Below are positions 7,293 through 10,026 of a stretch of 10,026 nt of DNA, piece after piece (the stretch's first letter is position 1; each line of letters begins with the position of its first letter). A program made the position numbers and the translations under genes. The notes beneath the pieces were generated by a model. That model did not search any database, was not told the origin of the DNA, and saw only the letters and a list, made by a program, of their open reading frames with translations. The DNA is taken from contig URTD01000061.1 in the NCBI GenBank assembly GCA_900550735.1, positions 1 through 10,026 of the forward strand. Direction: 5' to 3'. This stretch comes from an uncultured Collinsella sp. (GTDB taxonomy: Bacteria > Actinomycetota > Coriobacteriia > Coriobacteriales > Coriobacteriaceae).

Positions 7293-7330
7293 ATGCGCTT
7301 CCCCTCTTTTTCTCTCAATCCAACCGCGTG

Positions 7331-8716
7331 CTACACCGTTAGCGGCGCCGGCTCATGCGGCTCGCCGTTCAACTCAACGATGACCTGCGTTCCCACGCCC
7401 TCCTGGGACTTCACGCGCATGCCAGAATCTTCTCCGTAAAAGAAATGGATGCGCTGAAGCACGTTGAAGAGCGCCAGGCCGCAACCTCGCTTGACGGAGC
7501 CGTCGGCGGTAATGCTCTCGGGCTCCTCTCGGCGATGCTGCTCAAACAGATGCGCGCAGACTTCTTCGCTCATCCCGATGCCGTCATCTTCGACGATAAT
7601 CTCCAAGCCGTCATCGGTCTCAAAAGCCCTAACACGAATAGAAAGCGGCTCGATCTCGCGCTGCGCATGCTTGATGCAGTTTTCGAGCAGCGGCTGCAAG
7701 ATAAACGGCGGTACCAGGCTGTCGCGCACCTCAAAGTCGATGTCGACCGAAACGCGCAGACGGCCGTCGCCATACCGGGCCTGCATAAGATTGATATAAC
7801 GAGTGCCCTGCTCCACCTCGTGCTCGAGCGTGGTGAGCGTATCGGAGTCAGAAAGCGTCTGACGATAGTAGTTGGAAAAGTCGATCAGCAGCGATCGCGC
7901 CTTGTCGGGCTCGGTTCGAACGAGCGACACGATCGTGCTAATGGTATTGAATAGAAAATGCGGGTCGACCTGCGACTGCAGGGCGCGGAGCTCAACGCGG
8001 GCTGTGAGCTCGTCCTGGCGCTCGAGCTCAAAGCTGGCGAGCTGCGTGGAAATGAGGTCGGCAAAACCCGAGGCAAGGGCCGTCTGGCGCATATCGATGC
8101 TGCTCAGGCGAGGGTAATACAGCTCGAGTGTGCCCACGCAATGCCCGCGCACGGTAAGCGGCGCGACGATGCCGGCGCGCAGGCGGGGAAAATAGCCGCC
8201 CGTCTCATTGGAGGTGTCACGCGAAAATACGCTCTGCTCGCCCGTCTCAATCACACTGAGCGTGGTCTTGAGCACGACCGGGGTGCCGGCGGGGCACTTT
8301 GCCGAGTCCTCGCCCCAGCTTGCCAACACCTGCTTGCCGTCGGTAAAGCAGATGGCAGAGGCGATGGTCTCGGACAGGATAATTTTAGAGGCGCCCAGGG
8401 CCGCTTCGGGCGTAAGGCCGCGCGACGTGTAGGCGAATATTTTTGATGCGATGGCGAGCGTACGGTCGGTTGCGCTCGATGTGAGGTCGTCGGGGGCCAC
8501 AAAGACATACGAGAAAAAGAAGCACAGCATGACCATGCCGGCAATAACGACAACGCCCGGAACGGGATTGGGGTTATCGGTTAAATCCCAGATAAGCAGC
8601 AGGATAAGCGCCGGAACGACAACATCGAGCAGGATGGCCTGGACCACATGCTGGGCCGTACGAAAGACCTTGGTAGAGTTGTAGCTCTTGCCCAGAATCA
8701 GCCTGTTTAAATCCAC
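7331..8716 (-). CDS. LytS-like sensor histidine kinase with two TM helices (system 2)
   Basis: A 461-residue sensor kinase paralogous to the one at 1459-2802. Helices at about 24-43 and 52-73 are followed by a GAF-like region (about 85-228) and the transmitter. The phospho-acceptor box reads QVDPHFLFNT with H253; the usual asparagine before PHF is aspartate here. The ATPase part shows QPLLENCIKHA, DDGIGM (about 378-382) and GLALFN. It should phosphorylate the LytTR regulator 38 bases downstream. As with its paralogue, the multi-spanning LytS sensor domain is absent and the signal is unknown. I chose the GTG at 8716 because AAGGGG lies 6 bases before it. The in-frame ATG at 8722 (two residues longer) directly abuts that same Shine-Dalgarno sequence, which is too close for normal initiation. 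Confidence 0.93.
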   Translation of the reverse strand: MDLNRLILGKSYNSTKVFRTAQHVVQAILLDVVVPALILLLIWDLTDNPNPVPGVVVIAGMVMLCFFFSYVFVAPDDLTSSATDRTLAIASKIFAYTSRGLTPEAALGASKIILSETIASAICFTDGKQVLASWGEDSAKCPAGTPVVLKTTLSVIETGEQSVFSRDTSNETGGYFPRLRAGIVAPLTVRGHCVGTLELYYPRLSSIDMRQTALASGFADLISTQLASFELERQDELTARVELRALQSQVDPHFLFNTISTIVSLVRTEPDKARSLLIDFSNYYRQTLSDSDTLTTLEHEVEQGTRYINLMQARYGDGRLRVSVDIDFEVRDSLVPPFILQPLLENCIKHAQREIEPLSIRVRAFETDDGLEIIVEDDGIGMSEEVCAHLFEQHRREEPESITADGSVKRGCGLALFNVLQRIHFFYGEDSGMRVKSQEGVGTQVIVELNGEPHEPAPLTV

Positions 8717-8750
8717 CGTCATCCCCTTTTATCTATCGCACCCATAGCAA

Positions 8751-8775
8751 TAAAGAGGGCCGCAAGCGACCCTCT
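8751..8775 (-). terminator. Weak intrinsic terminator after the amidohydrolase gene
   Basis: AGAGGG (8754-8759) pairs with CCCTCT (8770-8775), with a C/A mismatch and a further CG/CG pairing around a short loop. On the minus strand it runs into TTTATT, a poor T-run. It probably reduces rather than blocks transcription from the amidohydrolase into the kinase gene. Confidence 0.55.
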
Positions 8776-8777
8776 CC

Positions 8778-8792
8778 ATTGCATTATGCAAT
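8778..8792 (-). promoter_or_regulatory. Perfect 15-bp palindrome over a candidate -10 upstream of kinase 2
   Basis: ATTGCATTATGCAAT is a perfect inverted repeat with seven-base arms and a single central base. On the minus strand its centre reads CATAAT, a five-of-six match to a -10 hexamer, with only a weak -35 (TGTAAA) 17 bases upstream. It resembles an operator placed on a promoter. It lies in the 117-base gap between the amidohydrolase stop and the kinase start. Confidence 0.4.
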
Positions 8793-8833
8793 CAAAAACT
8801 GTGTTTTACATCCAGTCGTCGATGAACGGTAGT

Positions 8834-10026
8834 TTAGGCGCTGTATTTGTTGGCCTCGCCAAAGGTGCCAGCCTCGACGATCCAGCCGTCCTTCATGATA
8901 ACGTCCATGTTGTCGGTGTTGAGCACGTGAATGTCGGCGGCGACGTCACCGTTGACGACCAGCAGGTCGGCGCACTTGCCGGCCTCGATAGAACCGGTCT
9001 CGTCCTCGATGTGGCACATCTTGGCACCGTTGAGGGTGGCGCAGGTGATGGTCTCGACCGGGGTGAAGCCGATCTTGTCGACGAACTCGTACATCTCCTC
9101 GATGGAGCAGGTGCCGTACGGGGTGACGAAGGAGAAGGAGTCGGAGCCGATCGTCATGACGACGCCGCGCTTCTTGGCCTCGCGCAGGCAGTCGTAGTTG
9201 CGCTGCAGCTCCTTCTCGACCAGGGTGCCCTCGTACTTGTCGTGCAGCTCGGGGACGTAGACGGGCGGATAGGTGGCGTACCAGGTGGGCAGGAAGGCGA
9301 TCGTCGGGGTGAAGAAGGTGCCCTGCTCGGCCATGAGGTCCATGGTGCGCTCATCGATATCGAAGCCGTGAATCAGCTGCTCGCAGCCAAAGCGAACGGA
9401 ATCGTAGGCAGCGGCGTGGTTGTTGTAGCAGTGGCTCCACACGGGGATGCCGACCATCTTGGCCTCTTCGACCACGGCCTGGATCTCCTCGGAGCAATAG
9501 TGCTGGTCGCGACCGGAGTCCCAGCGCCAGATGCCGCCACCGGTAGCCCAGATCTTGATGGCATCGGGGTTCTCGCGCAGGCGACGACGGACGGCCTTGC
9601 GCAGATCCCAAGGACCGTCGACCTGGTCGCCCCAGGGATGGGATTCCTTGTTGAGCTCCTGGGTGCAGTGGTGGGAGTCACCGTGGCCGGCAACGCGGCA
9701 GAAGCCGAGGCCGGTGGCCAAAACGCGCGGGCCCTTAAAGACGCCCTTGTCGATGCAGTCACGGATCTGGATACCAAAGCGGCCGATCTCGCAGACGGTG
9801 GTGAGGCCGTGGGTGAGGCAGTCGTAGGCCTGCTTGACGGCGACGGCCTGCTTCTCGAGGAGCGGCTGCATGACCCAATCGGTGTCATCGTCGGTCAGGT
9901 TGCCCGAGAAGTGCAGGTGGGTGTCGATCAGGCCGGGAAGGACGGTCTTGCCGGCGGCGTCGATGACCTCAACGCCCTCGGGAAGGTCCTGCATAGTGCC
10001 GGCGTACTCGATCTTGCCGTTGTCGT
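8834..10026 (-). CDS. Metal-dependent amidohydrolase (5' end outside window)
   Basis: An amidohydrolase-superfamily enzyme with 396 residues visible; the frame stays open to the right edge (DNGKIEYAGT precedes the first internal ATG at 9994), so the true start lies outside. Counting from that ATG, metal-site residues appear in order: H26 and H28 in DTHLH, a probable carboxylated lysine K147 in IKIWATGGG, H188 in WSHCYNN, H209 in IHGFDID and D285 in TIGSDSF. This pattern fits the binuclear imidazolonepropionase/Xaa-Pro dipeptidase-like group, which hydrolyses amide or ring C-N bonds in small molecules or peptides; substrate is not readable. No signal peptide can be judged because the N-terminus is missing. 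The C-terminus (ETGSIEAGKCADLLVVNGD) is the typical small beta-sandwich return. At least 13 cysteines are visible, which is many for this family. Confidence 0.9.
   Translation of the reverse strand, partial: DNGKIEYAGTMQDLPEGVEVIDAAGKTVLPGLIDTHLHFSGNLTDDDTDWVMQPLLEKQAVAVKQAYDCLTHGLTTVCEIGRFGIQIRDCIDKGVFKGPRVLATGLGFCRVAGHGDSHHCTQELNKESHPWGDQVDGPWDLRKAVRRRLRENPDAIKIWATGGGIWRWDSGRDQHYCSEEIQAVVEEAKMVGIPVWSHCYNNHAAAYDSVRFGCEQLIHGFDIDERTMDLMAEQGTFFTPTIAFLPTWYATYPPVYVPELHDKYEGTLVEKELQRNYDCLREAKKRGVVMTIGSDSFSFVTPYGTCSIEEMYEFVDKIGFTPVETITCATLNGAKMCHIEDETGSIEAGKCADLLVVNGDVAADIHVLNTDNMDVIMKDGWIVEAGTFGEANKYSA

Overview
The window is a compact, roughly 60% G+C bacterial segment with all nine recognisable protein genes on the minus strand. 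Tandem LytTR two-component systems, Shine-Dalgarno-led starts, moderate-to-high G+C and the gene mix fit a Coriobacteriia-type gut actinobacterium; Collinsella is my best guess. This placement comes from general recognition, not a search.

In transcription order (right to left): (1) a metal-dependent amidohydrolase whose 5' end runs off the right edge (8834-10026), closed by a weak hairpin; (2) a LytS-like sensor kinase and its LytTR response regulator (8716-7331 and 7292-6558); (3) a zinc-dependent phospholipase C-like protein (6466-5522) with a plausible promoter of its own; (4) an Atg22/UMF1-type MFS transporter (5420-4170) ending at a strong terminator; (5) a family-2 glycosyltransferase (3986-2799) whose stop overlaps the start of a second LytS-like kinase (2802-1459), followed by a second LytTR regulator (1386-670) and a strong terminator; (6) a YfcE-type phosphodiesterase (578-111) closed by a hairpin with T-runs on both strands. 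Bases 1-68 hold no supportable gene. There is no RNA gene, insertion sequence, CRISPR array or origin that I can see.

The organising theme is two paralogous LytS/LytTR systems bracketing a PLC-like enzyme, an exporter-like MFS protein and a glycosyltransferase. Both kinases replace the usual multi-spanning LytS sensor with only two membrane helices and a GAF-like segment. The second system is translationally coupled to the glycosyltransferase, which hints at envelope or surface-glycan control. Regulatory points of interest are a perfect 15-bp palindrome over a candidate -10 upstream of the second kinase, a related motif upstream of the PLC gene, and terminators lying very close to downstream ribosome binding sites, which could act as attenuators or simply reflect compaction.
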